A stretch of 64,000 nt of DNA from Arthrobacter sp. SLBN-112 (lineage in GTDB: Bacteria > Actinomycetota > Actinomycetes > Actinomycetales > Micrococcaceae): NCBI RefSeq assembly GCF_006715225.1, contig NZ_VFMU01000001.1, positions 558,001-622,000 of the forward strand, in the 5' to 3' direction. Positions 8,383-17,349 of the stretch are shown here, piece after piece (the first letter of the stretch is position 1; every line of letters starts with the position of its first letter). The notes under the pieces are model-generated. The model was not told where the DNA came from. It worked only from the letters and a program-made list of their open reading frames with translations, and ran no database searches. The position numbers and the translations under genes were made by a program.

Positions 8383-8994
8383 TCAGCGGGAGAGCTTGGC
8401 GGCGTCCGGCTCCAGGTCGCCGATATGACCTGGAGCATTGGCGGCCAGGACCCTGGCCACGAAGGCCGCATATTCCTCCATGTAGTGGCCCAGGAACTTG
8501 GCGGTTGACTCATCCTTGACCGCGCCGTCGTCCCCGAAAACCGCGGGATCGTACTTGACGTACGCCTCCGGGGCGTTCAGCTGCGGTGCGTCCAGGAAGC
8601 TCAGGACGGCGCGCATGGAGGACTGCATCACAGCGGTGCCGATGCTGCCGGGGGAAGCGCCGATGATGCCGGTCGGCTTGCGGGCAAAGGAGTTGGTTCC
8701 CCAAGGACGGGAGCCCCAGTCGATGGCGTTCTTCAGGGCTCCCGGGATGGAGCGGTTGTATTCCGGGGACACGAACAGAATCCCGTCCGCGGCCTCGATG
8801 GCTTCCTTGAGGGCACGGCCTTCGGGCGGGAAATCGGCGTCGTAGTCGTAGCTGTAGAGCGGGAGGTCCTTGATGGGGATCTCGGTGAATTCCAGGTCCT
8901 CCGGGGCGAGTTTGATCAGGGCCTTGGCCAGGGTCCGGTTGATGGAGCCGGCCGCCAGGCTGCCCACGAAGTATCCAATCTTGTACGTTGCCAT
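8383..8994 (-). CDS. NADPH-dependent FMN reductase family protein
   Basis: Flavodoxin-like oxidoreductase, 203 aa, probably reducing quinones, chromate or azo compounds with NAD(P)H and FMN. It shows the FMN phosphate-binding loop GSLAAGSINR near the N-terminus, the SPEYNRSIPGALKNAIDW motif typical of the FMN_red family and GASPGSIGTAVMQ. ATG at 8994 directly precedes the first beta strand (YKIGYFVGS) and follows AAAGGATC; upstream in-frame codons give an unrelated extension. Its physiological substrate is unknown. Confidence 0.9.
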   Translation of the reverse strand: MATYKIGYFVGSLAAGSINRTLAKALIKLAPEDLEFTEIPIKDLPLYSYDYDADFPPEGRALKEAIEAADGILFVSPEYNRSIPGALKNAIDWGSRPWGTNSFARKPTGIIGASPGSIGTAVMQSSMRAVLSFLDAPQLNAPEAYVKYDPAVFGDDGAVKDESTAKFLGHYMEEYAAFVARVLAANAPGHIGDLEPDAAKLSR

Positions 8995-9219
8995 GCGTGA
9001 TCCTTTCCAACAGCCGGGCCGCGCCGGCTGGCTTGGTTTGGGCTGGAAATAGTGCCGTACCCAGGCCCGGTGGCAAAGAAACGGCTGTTGGTGCTCACTG
9101 CGCCACCAGTCCAGCACAACAAGCCCGGCCGCGGCCAGAGGGGGTGGAAGGTCCTTGACAGGTCCGGGAGCGGGGCGCTGAATGAGGGGTACCGCGATCC
9201 ACCGCCACGAGGAGCAGCC

Positions 9220-9369
9220 ATGACTGAAAATCGTTCAAGGGACGACGACGACCGGGTCCACAACCAAGCGCCCGCCGAAGGCGATCCGGACGTGGACCCC
9301 ACCGACATCCGCGTCCACACCCAGGACCCGGCCGAGGGACCGGACGACGACGGGGACGCCAAAAAGTAA
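9220..9369 (+). CDS. Small acidic hypothetical protein (49 aa)
   Basis: A short, highly charged protein dominated by Asp, Glu, Pro and Arg, with two imperfect repeats of the form DDRVHNQAPAEGD and DIRVHTQDPAEGP. The ATG follows GAGGAGCAGCC, a good ribosome-binding site, which favours a real gene over a random frame. There is no hydrophobic segment, so it is probably cytoplasmic and disordered. Function unknown. Similar tiny acidic proteins are common in Arthrobacter-type genomes (family-level impression only). Confidence 0.6.
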   Translation: MTENRSRDDDDRVHNQAPAEGDPDVDPTDIRVHTQDPAEGPDDDGDAKK

Positions 9370-9443
9370 CTCCCTCCCGACTTCTGCCTGACACCACCCC
9401 CTTGCATGCACGCCACTGGTCTACTACGTTGTAGTTCCATCGA

Positions 9444-9455
9444 GAAAGCGCTTTC
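9444..9455. promoter_or_regulatory. LacI-type operator upstream of RG-degrading enzyme
   Basis: Perfect palindrome GAAAGCGCTTTC centred on CG, the hallmark of LacI/GalR-family sites, 52 bp upstream of the start at 9508. A 10/12 match lies upstream of the PL11 lyase gene at 15549-15560. Confidence 0.7.
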
Positions 9456-9507
9456 CCGCTTCGGCGGGGACTTCTTCGCGCAGCAATCACCAGTGGAATT
9501 GGATGAC

Positions 9508-12150
9508 ATGACGGACAGCACCCTCATCAGGTGGATCGACGGACAGGCACCAGCAGAAATCAGCGGCGGAACCACGTGGGGCATGCCGTTCCCGCGGGGG
9601 ACCGTGCCCGGCACGGAGGCTCTGGCCGTTGCCAACAGCAGCGGCACAATGCTCCCCAGCCAGGCCTGGCCATTGGCAACATGGCCGGACGGCTCCTTGA
9701 AGTGGGCGGGTATCGCGCTCCCGGCCACGGACACGCCGTCGGGCAGCTACCACGTGACGGCCGACGGCGGCACAACCTCCGCCGCCGGCCAGCCGCCGTC
9801 GTCCGACATGTCCGTCACGGTCACCGAAAGTGCCGACGCGCTCACCGTGGACACCGGAGTCCTGCAGATGGTGATCAAGCGCAGCGGGTCCACCCTCTTC
9901 AGCAGCCTTTCCCGCGACGGGCGGGAAGTTGCCCGGGATGCCCGGCTGGTCAGCCTGCTGCAGGACAGCGTTTCCGAGGGTGCGGGAAGGGTTGACCGGG
10001 ACGCGTTCACCGGCGGCGTCACCGCCGTCGTGCTGGAACAAAGCGGTCCCGTGCGTGCCGTAGTACGGCTTGAAGGCAACCACCGCCCGGATGCGCCGGA
10101 GAGTGGAAGGCCGGACTGGCTGCCGTTTGTGGTCCGTTTCCACTTTCACGCCAACGCCCGCAGCGTCCGAATGGTGCATTCGTTCATCTGGGACGGCGAC
10201 GCGGACCGTGATTTCCTGGCCGGGCTGGGGGTGCGGTTCACGGTCCCGTTGGAGGCTGAACTACATGACCGGCACATCCGCATCGCGGGCGCCGACGGCG
10301 GCTTCCTTGCCGAAGCGGTCCGCGGCCTTACCGGGCTCCGCAGGGACCCGGGAGAGCAGGTGCGGGAGTCGCAGATCGCCGGCCGCCCCACTCCCCCGGC
10401 CGACACCTGGAATCCGGAAGTCTCAAACCGTCTTCACCTGATCCCCAGCTGGGGCGACTACACCCTCAGCCAGCTCAGCGCTGATGGATTTGAGCTGCGC
10501 AAGCGCACCGCCGCCGGCCACGGGTGGGTAGGGATCTCCGGGGGCACCCGCGCCGCCGGTTTCTGCTCCCTGAGCGATAGCCGCGGCGGCCTGGGTGTGG
10601 GGATCAAGGATTTCTGGCAGTCCCACCCGGGCCAGCTGGACATCCGCGGCGCGGGCACGGACGAAGCATCACTGACCGCCTGGCTTTACTCCCCCGAGGC
10701 GCAGCCGATGGACCTGCGTTTCTACCATGACGGCCTGGGGCAGGACACATTCGGGGAACAGCTCGAAGGCCTGGAGATCACCTATGAGGACTACGAGCCG
10801 GGCTTCGGCAGCCCCACCGGAATCGCCCGGACGCATGAGCTGACCCTGTTCGCCTACGAAGCCACCCCGACCACCGAAGGCCTCGCCGCCGACGCTGCGG
10901 CCGCCTCCACCCCCGCCCTCCTGCAGGCCGCACCGGAATACCTGCACGCGGCTGGCGTCTTCGGCGACTGGGATCCGGTGGACCGCAGCACTCCGACGCG
11001 GGCACGGCTGGAGGACCGGCTGGACTTCCTGTTCGATTTCTACGCCGGCCAGGTGGAACAGAGGCGCTGGTACGGCTTCTGGAACTACGGCGACGTGATG
11101 CACACCTACGACTTTGACCGGCACGTGTGGCGGTACGACGTAGGCGGCTACGCGTGGGACAACTCCGAGCTCTCCCCCGACCTCTGGCTCTGGTACTCCT
11201 ACCTGCGCTCCGGCCGGGCGGACATCTTCCGGTTCGCCGAGGCTATGACACGCCACACCGGCGAGGTGGACGTCTACCACCTGGGCCCCTGGAAGGGCCT
11301 GGGTTCCCGGCACAACGTCCAGCACTGGGGCTGCAGCGCCAAGCAGCTGCGGATCAGCACGCCCGCCTACCGCCGCTTCTACTACTACCTCACCGCGGAC
11401 GAGCGCACCGGGGACCTGCTCACCGAACTGGTGGACAGCGATCAGAACTTCCTGGGCCTCGACCCGGTCCGCAAAGTACGGCCCGACGCCGCCACCTACC
11501 GTCCCAACCGCGACGCACTCGGCGTGGGCCTGGGGACGGACTGGGGCTCACTCGCCGCCACGTGGCTGACAGACTGGGAACGCACCGGCAACCCGCGGTC
11601 CCGGGACCGGCTGCTGGGCACCATGGCGGACATCGGCAAGCTCAAGTACGGATTCCTCACGGGCGAAGCGCTGTACCACCTGGACAAGGGCCGGTTCGAT
11701 ACGGGTCGGGAAATGATCTCGGTTTCGCACCTCAGCGCCGTGTTCGGCCTGGTGGAGATCTGCAGCGAACTGGTGGATCTGGTGGACGATCCGGAGTTCG
11801 AGCGGGCGTGGCTGCAGTACTGCCGCCTGTTCCTGGCCAGCAAGGAGGAGCAGGTGGATGCCGTGGGCCAGCCGCTCGACGGCATCTACCTCACCCAGGC
11901 GCACAGCCGGCTGACAGCCTACGCGGCGGCCAAGCTGAACGACCCTGATCTGGCAGCCCGCGCGTGGCAGAACTTCGCCAAGGGCGGCGAGCACCTGAAC
12001 CACGAATCCGCCTTCACGCTCCGCAGGATCGCGCCGCCGCACGTGCTGCTGCCAGTGGACGAAGCGCCCACCGTCTCCACCAACGACACCGCCCAGTTCG
12101 GGCTCGCAGTCATCCAGAACCTGGCACTGGTGGGCCAGTACCTGGGCTGA
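9508..12150 (+). CDS. PcRGLX/YetA-family protein (PL26-type rhamnogalacturonan exolyase)
   Basis: Large 880-aa protein of the PcRGLX/YetA family, whose Penicillium member is an exo-rhamnogalacturonan lyase and whose Bacillus homologue sits in the rhamnogalacturonan cluster. The N-terminal part (RWIDGQAPAEISGGTTWGMPFPRG, LPLQ-type RIFT-barrel segments) is followed by a central beta domain and a C-terminal alpha/alpha barrel-like region rich in Trp/Tyr (WYGFWNYGDVMHTYD, HWGCSAKQLRIS). No signal peptide is present, so it should act inside the cell on imported oligosaccharides. ATG at 9508 is preferred over an upstream ATG at 9406 because the latter would place the operator inside the coding region. 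A LacI-type palindrome controls it. Family assignment is good; lyase activity is inferred. Confidence 0.8.
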   Translation: MTDSTLIRWIDGQAPAEISGGTTWGMPFPRGTVPGTEALAVANSSGTMLPSQAWPLATWPDGSLKWAGIALPATDTPSGSYHVTADGGTTSAAGQPPSSDMSVTVTESADALTVDTGVLQMVIKRSGSTLFSSLSRDGREVARDARLVSLLQDSVSEGAGRVDRDAFTGGVTAVVLEQSGPVRAVVRLEGNHRPDAPESGRPDWLPFVVRFHFHANARSVRMVHSFIWDGDADRDFLAGLGVRFTVPLEAELHDRHIRIAGADGGFLAEAVRGLTGLRRDPGEQVRESQIAGRPTPPADTWNPEVSNRLHLIPSWGDYTLSQLSADGFELRKRTAAGHGWVGISGGTRAAGFCSLSDSRGGLGVGIKDFWQSHPGQLDIRGAGTDEASLTAWLYSPEAQPMDLRFYHDGLGQDTFGEQLEGLEITYEDYEPGFGSPTGIARTHELTLFAYEATPTTEGLAADAAAASTPALLQAAPEYLHAAGVFGDWDPVDRSTPTRARLEDRLDFLFDFYAGQVEQRRWYGFWNYGDVMHTYDFDRHVWRYDVGGYAWDNSELSPDLWLWYSYLRSGRADIFRFAEAMTRHTGEVDVYHLGPWKGLGSRHNVQHWGCSAKQLRISTPAYRRFYYYLTADERTGDLLTELVDSDQNFLGLDPVRKVRPDAATYRPNRDALGVGLGTDWGSLAATWLTDWERTGNPRSRDRLLGTMADIGKLKYGFLTGEALYHLDKGRFDTGREMISVSHLSAVFGLVEICSELVDLVDDPEFERAWLQYCRLFLASKEEQVDAVGQPLDGIYLTQAHSRLTAYAAAKLNDPDLAARAWQNFAKGGEHLNHESAFTLRRIAPPHVLLPVDEAPTVSTNDTAQFGLAVIQNLALVGQYLG

Positions 12151-12169
12151 CGCTGCCGGCCCCAAACAG

Positions 12170-12209
12170 ACCGCGGCGGCGGCACCCACCCACGTGCCGC
12201 CGTCGCGGT
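12170..12209. terminator. Rho-independent terminator
   Basis: Arms 12170-12184 and 12195-12209, 15-nt arms with one mismatch and a 10-nt loop, ending in GGTTTT. It closes the PcRGLX-type gene. Confidence 0.75.
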
Positions 12210-12326
12210 TTTCCATGCCCGCTGAAGTGAGGCTCTGGAAACATCCGCACCCAAAAGGTATGTTGGTAAGCATGCTGATGATTTTTCCTACTCATCAGTT
12301 CCCGGTAGCAAAGCGAAGGAGACGTT

Positions 12327-13349
12327 ATGAGCACGAAGGTGGAAAAACGCATTCTGGTGAACGTACCGGTGAGCACCGCTTATAACCAGTGGACGCAGTT
12401 CGAGGAGTTCCCGCACTTCATGGGCGGCGTCAAGAGCGTGACCCAGCTCAGTGATGACCGGCTGGAGTGGGTGGCCGAGATCGGCGGCGTCCGCAGGCAG
12501 TGGGAAGCCAAGATTTTGGAGCAGGTTCCGGACCGCAAGGTTGCCTGGGCCGCAACCGAAGGTGCCACGAACGCCGGCGCTGTGGAATTCGAAGACGTGG
12601 GAGGCGGCCAGACCTCCATCCGGCTGACCCTCGAATACGAACCCGAAGGCCTGATTGAGAAGGTGGGCGACAAGCTCAACGTCGTGGACCGGCAGGCCGA
12701 GGCCGACCTCCAGCGGTTCAAGGAATTCATCGAGGACGAAGGCTACGCCAGCGGTGCATGGCGCGGTACCGTCAACCCCGGCGCCACTGTGGGCACGCCC
12801 GGCGTTGAGCACGCGGGCGCATCCCGCGGTGATTCCGGCAAGGCCGGCGTCTCCGGCAAGGTTGCTGCCGGCGTGGGCATCGCAGCGGCGGCCGGCGCAG
12901 CAGCAGCCATGGCTGCCAGCGGCAACAAGGGAGAAACAGCGGCTGCCGATGAAACGGTAACGCCAGTAACTCCCGGGGAGCCGGCCACCGTCACCCCGCT
13001 GACGACGGACACGACCACCACAGACACTTCATCCACCGGCACCGCCCGCGCAGTCCCAGCCGAGCCCCTCACCACCGGCGCCACCACTGGCAGCGCCTAC
13101 CCGGGCACGGGGACAGCTGACACCACAACGGCAGGCACGACGTCGGCAGCCGGCACCTCCGGCTCCCTCGCCGACCTGGATGACGGCAGGATCGGCCACA
13201 CCTTCGACCAGACCAACGGCCTGGTGGACACCACGGGTGAGTCCGATGAAACACTCGAGGGTGAGAACCTGAGCGCCGGAGAACGGCGCGGGGATGACCG
13301 CAACGACGGCGGCCTGCCGCCTGTCGGTGGCAACCTCGGCGGCCACTGA
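12327..13349 (+). CDS. SRPBCC (polyketide cyclase/START-like) protein with Ala/Thr-rich tail
   Basis: Residues 1-150 form a START/SRPBCC ligand-binding fold of the cyclase/dehydrase type (EKRILVNVPVSTAYNQWTQFEEFPHFM, RRQWEAKILEQVPDRKVAWAA). Residues 165-195 are an Ala/Gly-rich hydrophobic stretch (GVGIAAAAGAAAAMAA), and residues 195-290 are low-complexity Thr/Ala/Gly/Pro, ending in an acidic Gly-rich segment. GAAGGAG lies 5 nt before the ATG. The N-domain is often seen in actinobacterial stress-induced proteins of unknown ligand; the tail may be a linker or a surface/envelope anchor. It is monocistronic between two terminators. Confidence 0.8.
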   Translation: MSTKVEKRILVNVPVSTAYNQWTQFEEFPHFMGGVKSVTQLSDDRLEWVAEIGGVRRQWEAKILEQVPDRKVAWAATEGATNAGAVEFEDVGGGQTSIRLTLEYEPEGLIEKVGDKLNVVDRQAEADLQRFKEFIEDEGYASGAWRGTVNPGATVGTPGVEHAGASRGDSGKAGVSGKVAAGVGIAAAAGAAAAMAASGNKGETAAADETVTPVTPGEPATVTPLTTDTTTTDTSSTGTARAVPAEPLTTGATTGSAYPGTGTADTTTAGTTSAAGTSGSLADLDDGRIGHTFDQTNGLVDTTGESDETLEGENLSAGERRGDDRNDGGLPPVGGNLGGH

Positions 13350-13366
13350 CCGCCACCCGCAAAAGC

Positions 13367-13403
13367 AAGTGCCGCCCGCCTTCCCCCAAGGCGGGCGGCA
13401 CTT
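13367..13403. terminator. Bidirectional hairpin terminator
   Basis: Perfect 16-bp stem (arms 13367-13382 and 13388-13403) with a CCCCC loop, placed between the converging SRPBCC and PL11 genes. Confidence 0.85.
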
Positions 13404-13422
13404 TGCCGTTATGCAGGGTGGG

Positions 13423-15432
13423 TTACTTGGCCTTTCCTGCGTAGAAGACTGCCGGCGCGGCGGGGGTCTGCATGCCCTCGCCAATGAAGAAGCTCGGGTG
13501 TGGAGGCTGGTTGTAGCCCACTGTTTCGCGGGCTACCGCGGTCCGGTACATCGGGTCGTGCATCAGGGTGCGGAGCCGGACCCCGGTGGGCGAGGTGGTG
13601 GTGTAAACCCGCAGCTCGGTGCTGTCCGCGGACGGGAACACCAGCTCCTCGCGCCAGTCGCCCAGCAGGTCCGCCTGAAGTGACGGGTTTCCCTTGGTGT
13701 GGTTGTTGGTGCGGGCGCCGGTGGCCGTCAGGAGCCGGTCGCTGGTTTCGGTCTCCCAGTTCCACTTGGAGATGGTGGGTACGCCCACGCCGGCCTCGGC
13801 ATTGAAGTCGTGGTCGACGATTTCCCGCAGCAGGTCGCCGTCCCACCACGCCATGAAGTTGGCGGCCGGGATCTTGTCCGAAATCCGCTCGCCCTTGGCG
13901 GACATCAGGAACCCGACGGGCGAGTTCCAGGCAGCGTCGCCGCCTACGGCCCAGCTTTCCGAACCGGGAAAGCGGGGGTCGATGTCGCCGGTGGCGCCGC
14001 GGCCGGTGTCCTTGACCGCGGGAATGCTCCACAGCACCTCACCTGTTGCGGCATCGCGGAATGTGGCTCCGCGGTTGCCGCTCTGGCTCATGCTCTCGTG
14101 CACGGCGAAGGTCTCCAGGCCAGGCCGTGAGGGGTCCAGATCACCGGTGTGGATGGCGTCGCCGTGGCCCAGCTTGGTGTTGTACAGCGGGGTGCCGTCG
14201 TCGTCGATGGTCATGGAGCCGAAGACGAACTCATCCTTGCCGTCCTGGTCCACGTCCGCCACGGACAGGTTGTGGTTGCCCTGGCCCTTGTACTCGGCGC
14301 CGGCAACGTCCGAATCAAACTTCCACCGCTTGACCAGCTTGCCGTTGACCAGGTCATATGTGACCAGGACGGTGCGCGTGTAGTAGCCGCGGCTGAACAT
14401 CAGGGACGGGTGTTCACCGTCGAGGTACGCCACGCCGGCAAGGAAACGGTCAACACGGTTGCCGTAGCCGTCGCCCCAGGCGGCAACGCTTCCGCGGGGC
14501 GGATCGTAGGGAACGGTGTCCATGATGGTGCCACTGGCGCCGTTGAACACCGTGAGGAATTCCGGCCCGGACAGGACGTAGCCGGCGCTGGTGCGGTAAT
14601 CCGCCGCCGGATCGCCGATGACGGTCCCTGCCGCATCGGTGGTGCCGTCCGCCGTTTTGAAGGCCACTTCACCCTTGCCATCGCCGTCGAAGTCATAGGC
14701 CAGCATCTGGGTGTAGTGGGCACCGGCCCGGATGTTGTGGCCCAGGTCGATGCGCCACAGCTTGGTGCCGTCCATCTTGTAGGCGTCCACGTATACGTTG
14801 CCGGTGTAGCCGGACTTGGAGTTGTCCTGCGCGTTGGAGGGGTTCCAGAGCTGGATGATTTCGTATGCGCCATCGCCGTCCAGGTCCGCCACGGTCGAAT
14901 CGTTGGCCGTGTAGGTGTACGGCTTACCGTCCTTGCTGACGCCATCGGCCGGCTTGTCCAGTTTGATGGGCAGGTAGTTCTGCGCCAGCGGGCTGAACTC
15001 CGCACTGAGCTTGTCCTGCCCATTGCCGTTGCCCACCGTCTTGATGACGTACTTCGAGGCCGCCGTTCCCGTCGGGTCCACATAGGTGGTGGTGCTGCGG
15101 ATGGGCTCGTCGGTGATCTGGACGCCGTCGCGGATGACATGGAAGCCCACGCTGTCCTTGTCCAGGCCCAGCATCCGCCAGCCCAGGGTGACGCCCTGGT
15201 CCGTGAGCACTGCCACCGGGGCGCGGTCCAGGTTTTCCACCTGGCGCGTGGGTCCGGACGCTGCCGGGGCTGCCGGGGCTGCCGGGATTGACTGGCCGGG
15301 ATCAGCAGCGGCGAACGGGACGCCGGTGAAAGCGAGAGCCGCTGCGGCGAGAGTGGCCGCGGCTGCGGCAGGGGCCACCTTCCAGGCTCTGCCCGCCGGG
15401 GACTTCGGGGAACACATTGAGGGGTGTGCCAA
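13423..15432 (-). CDS. Rhamnogalacturonan lyase, PL11 family (YesW/YesX-like)
   Basis: Secreted lyase that cleaves the rhamnose-galacturonate bond of the RG-I backbone by beta-elimination; 669 aa. A signal peptide with an Ala-rich core ends at PFAAA. An N-terminal fibronectin-like domain (REVENLDRAPVAVLTDQGVTLGWRMLG-type start) precedes the eight-bladed propeller with repeated calcium-binding DxDxDG motifs (VADLDGDGAYEI, YDFDGDGKGEV, VADVDQDGKDEF). Start: TTG at 15432 lies 8 nt after AAGGAG, while the nearby ATG at 15440 abuts the ribosome-binding site and is out of frame. A LacI-type palindrome lies 117 bp upstream. Confidence 0.93.
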   Translation of the reverse strand: MAHPSMCSPKSPAGRAWKVAPAAAAATLAAAALAFTGVPFAAADPGQSIPAAPAAPAASGPTRQVENLDRAPVAVLTDQGVTLGWRMLGLDKDSVGFHVIRDGVQITDEPIRSTTTYVDPTGTAASKYVIKTVGNGNGQDKLSAEFSPLAQNYLPIKLDKPADGVSKDGKPYTYTANDSTVADLDGDGAYEIIQLWNPSNAQDNSKSGYTGNVYVDAYKMDGTKLWRIDLGHNIRAGAHYTQMLAYDFDGDGKGEVAFKTADGTTDAAGTVIGDPAADYRTSAGYVLSGPEFLTVFNGASGTIMDTVPYDPPRGSVAAWGDGYGNRVDRFLAGVAYLDGEHPSLMFSRGYYTRTVLVTYDLVNGKLVKRWKFDSDVAGAEYKGQGNHNLSVADVDQDGKDEFVFGSMTIDDDGTPLYNTKLGHGDAIHTGDLDPSRPGLETFAVHESMSQSGNRGATFRDAATGEVLWSIPAVKDTGRGATGDIDPRFPGSESWAVGGDAAWNSPVGFLMSAKGERISDKIPAANFMAWWDGDLLREIVDHDFNAEAGVGVPTISKWNWETETSDRLLTATGARTNNHTKGNPSLQADLLGDWREELVFPSADSTELRVYTTTSPTGVRLRTLMHDPMYRTAVARETVGYNQPPHPSFFIGEGMQTPAAPAVFYAGKAK

Positions 15433-15548
15433 AAGAACATCTCCTTTGATGCGGCGGCAGCTGAGTCTGCCGCACGACAGTTTTGTAACGTTTCATTCAC
15501 CAGCCGCACATGCCCTCAAAAGTGATTTCGAGGGGAGTTGGGCTGCGA

Positions 15549-15560
15549 GGAAACGCTTTC
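15549..15560. promoter_or_regulatory. LacI-type operator upstream of PL11 lyase
   Basis: GGAAACGCTTTC, 10/12 identical to the palindrome at 9444-9455 and centred on CG. It sits in the 235-bp gap between the AsnC-type gene and the lyase gene. Confidence 0.6.
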
Positions 15561-15667
15561 TGCCCTTCAGGTTTATCAGCGCCTGACAAAGCCCGTCAAC
15601 AGTTTGACCGAAAGTTATTGGGAGAATTTGTTCTATTGCGTTTGCTTCTACAATCGCCACTGTGCCG

Positions 15668-16147
15668 CTATCTGCGTGTTGCCGCCTGCAGCAGCGGGAG
15701 GGTGCGGGTGGGCATGACCTCCACCAGGGACATGGCCGTGCTGGTGCGGACGACGCCGTCAATCGCCAGCATCGCGTTGGTGATGCGATGCAGGTCGGCC
15801 GGGTCCTTCGCGGCCACCTTGGCGAGCAGGTCAGCGTCACCGGTGGTGGCATGCATCTCGATGATTTCCGGGATGGTCTGCAGTGCCGCCACAGCAATGT
15901 CACTGGAGGACTGGCTGATGGAAATGGAGATAAAGGCCAGCAGCGGCAGGCCCAGCGCTTCCGTTCGCACCCGCTGGCTGAAGGGCGCCAGGCTCCCGTC
16001 GCTGGCAAGGCGGCGGAGCCGGGCGTGCACAGTATTCCGCGCCACACCCAGCGTCCTTGAGAGGGACAGCACGGTGGCCTGGGGGTCCTGGTCAAGTGTG
16101 AGGAGGATCTCTGCATCAAGAGCATCGATGAGGTGCATACTAAGCAT
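15668..16147 (-). CDS. Lrp/AsnC-family transcriptional regulator
   Basis: Amino-acid-responsive regulator, 159 aa, the usual Lrp size. The N-terminal HTH (LDAEILLTLDQDPQATVLSLSRTLGVARNTVHARLRRL) is followed by a RAM ligand-binding domain (PLLAFISISISQ, MHATTGDADLLAKV). ATG at 16147 has a GGGGGTGG sequence 5 nt upstream; ATG at 16138 is a possible alternative. Divergent transcription from the aminotransferase/YitT pair, with 83 bp between starts, suggests that it regulates them. Confidence 0.88.
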   Translation of the reverse strand: MLSMHLIDALDAEILLTLDQDPQATVLSLSRTLGVARNTVHARLRRLASDGSLAPFSQRVRTEALGLPLLAFISISISQSSSDIAVAALQTIPEIIEMHATTGDADLLAKVAAKDPADLHRITNAMLAIDGVVRTSTAMSLVEVMPTRTLPLLQAATRR

Positions 16148-16230
16148 TTTGCCACCCCCACCCTTCATACAGCCCCGATCTGTCCTCCACCAAACAGTTG
16201 TGTTGCGCAAACGTCCTGAATCCGCGCACC

Positions 16231-17349
16231 ATGCTGTCCATGACCAGCACCCTTCCCGAAGCCGCGGCACCCGAGGTCCGCGCCGCCGTCGCCCAGCTTC
16301 CCGCCTACGTGGCCGGCAAGAGCGCGCAGTCTGCCCTGACCGCTGCCCTGGCCTCGAATGAAAGCCATTTCACTCCCCTGCCATCTGTCATCGAAGCCAT
16401 CTCAGTCGAGGCGGGCAGGATCCACCGGTACCCCAGCATGGGTGCGGTGGAGGCAAGGGATGCCATCGCCCGCCACTTCGGTGTCAGCGCCGGGGAAATT
16501 GCCGCCGGGCCGGGAAGCTCGGGGGTGCTGCAGCAGATCATCTCCGCCGTCTGCGGCCACGGCGACGAGGTGGTGTACGCGTGGCGTTCGTTCGAGGCCT
16601 ACCCCATCCTGGTGGCAGTGGCAGGCGCCGTTTCGGTCCCCGTGCCGCTGCTGGCCAACGAACACCATGACCTCGACGCCATGGCCGCGGCCATCACCGA
16701 CCGCACCCGTCTGGTGATCCTATGCTCGCCCAATAACCCCACGGGCGTGTCCATCAGTGAGGCCGCCCTGGAGGAGTTCCTCCGCTCCGTTCCGCCGCGC
16801 GTGCTGGTGGTGCTGGACGAGGCCTACATCGAGTTCCAGCGCGGTCCAGGCGTGAATTCGCTGGATTTCTACCGCCGCTACCCCAACCTGTGCATCCTGC
16901 GGACCTTCTCCAAGGCATACGGGCTCGCAGGCCTGCGGATCGGCTACGCCATAGCCCGCCCCGACATTGCGGAAGGCCTCCGCCGCACCGCCGTCCCCTT
17001 CGGCGTCAACAGGATGGCGCAGGCGGCCGCTGTTGCATCACTGGCGGCCGAGGACGAGGTCCTTGAGCGGACCGAGGCGGTAGCCCGGGAGCGCACCCGG
17101 GTCATCGAGGCGCTTCGGAGCTACGACTGGGATGTGCCGGACAGCCAGGCCAACTTCTACTGGCTGCGTGCCGACGACGATCTGCGCGTGCGGCTGCTCG
17201 ATGCGTTGGCAGACGCCGACATCCTGGTCCGCGGCTATGCCGTCGACGGTGTACGCATCACCCTGGCCGATAAAGCCACGAATGATCGTGTCCTTGCTGT
17301 CCTGGCGGACCGCGCGCGGTTCCTGCGCGGGGCGGGCACGGCCCAGTGA
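16231..17349 (+). CDS. PLP-dependent aminotransferase, histidinol-phosphate type (class I/II)
   Basis: Fold-type I aminotransferase, 372 aa, closest in pattern to histidinol-phosphate/aromatic aminotransferases (HisC/Pat). Visible: SNESHFTPLPSV, GPGSSGVLQQI (cofactor phosphate), CSPNNPTGVSI, LDEAYIEF and the PLP lysine motif TFSKAYGLAGLRIGY. Start ATG 16231 is chosen; ATG 16240 is equally possible and no strong ribosome-binding site separates them. It overlaps the YitT-type gene by 4 nt. It is not embedded in a his operon, so an aromatic or general amino acid role controlled by the divergent AsnC protein is more likely than histidine synthesis. Confidence 0.88.
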   Translation: MLSMTSTLPEAAAPEVRAAVAQLPAYVAGKSAQSALTAALASNESHFTPLPSVIEAISVEAGRIHRYPSMGAVEARDAIARHFGVSAGEIAAGPGSSGVLQQIISAVCGHGDEVVYAWRSFEAYPILVAVAGAVSVPVPLLANEHHDLDAMAAAITDRTRLVILCSPNNPTGVSISEAALEEFLRSVPPRVLVVLDEAYIEFQRGPGVNSLDFYRRYPNLCILRTFSKAYGLAGLRIGYAIARPDIAEGLRRTAVPFGVNRMAQAAAVASLAAEDEVLERTEAVARERTRVIEALRSYDWDVPDSQANFYWLRADDDLRVRLLDALADADILVRGYAVDGVRITLADKATNDRVLAVLADRARFLRGAGTAQ

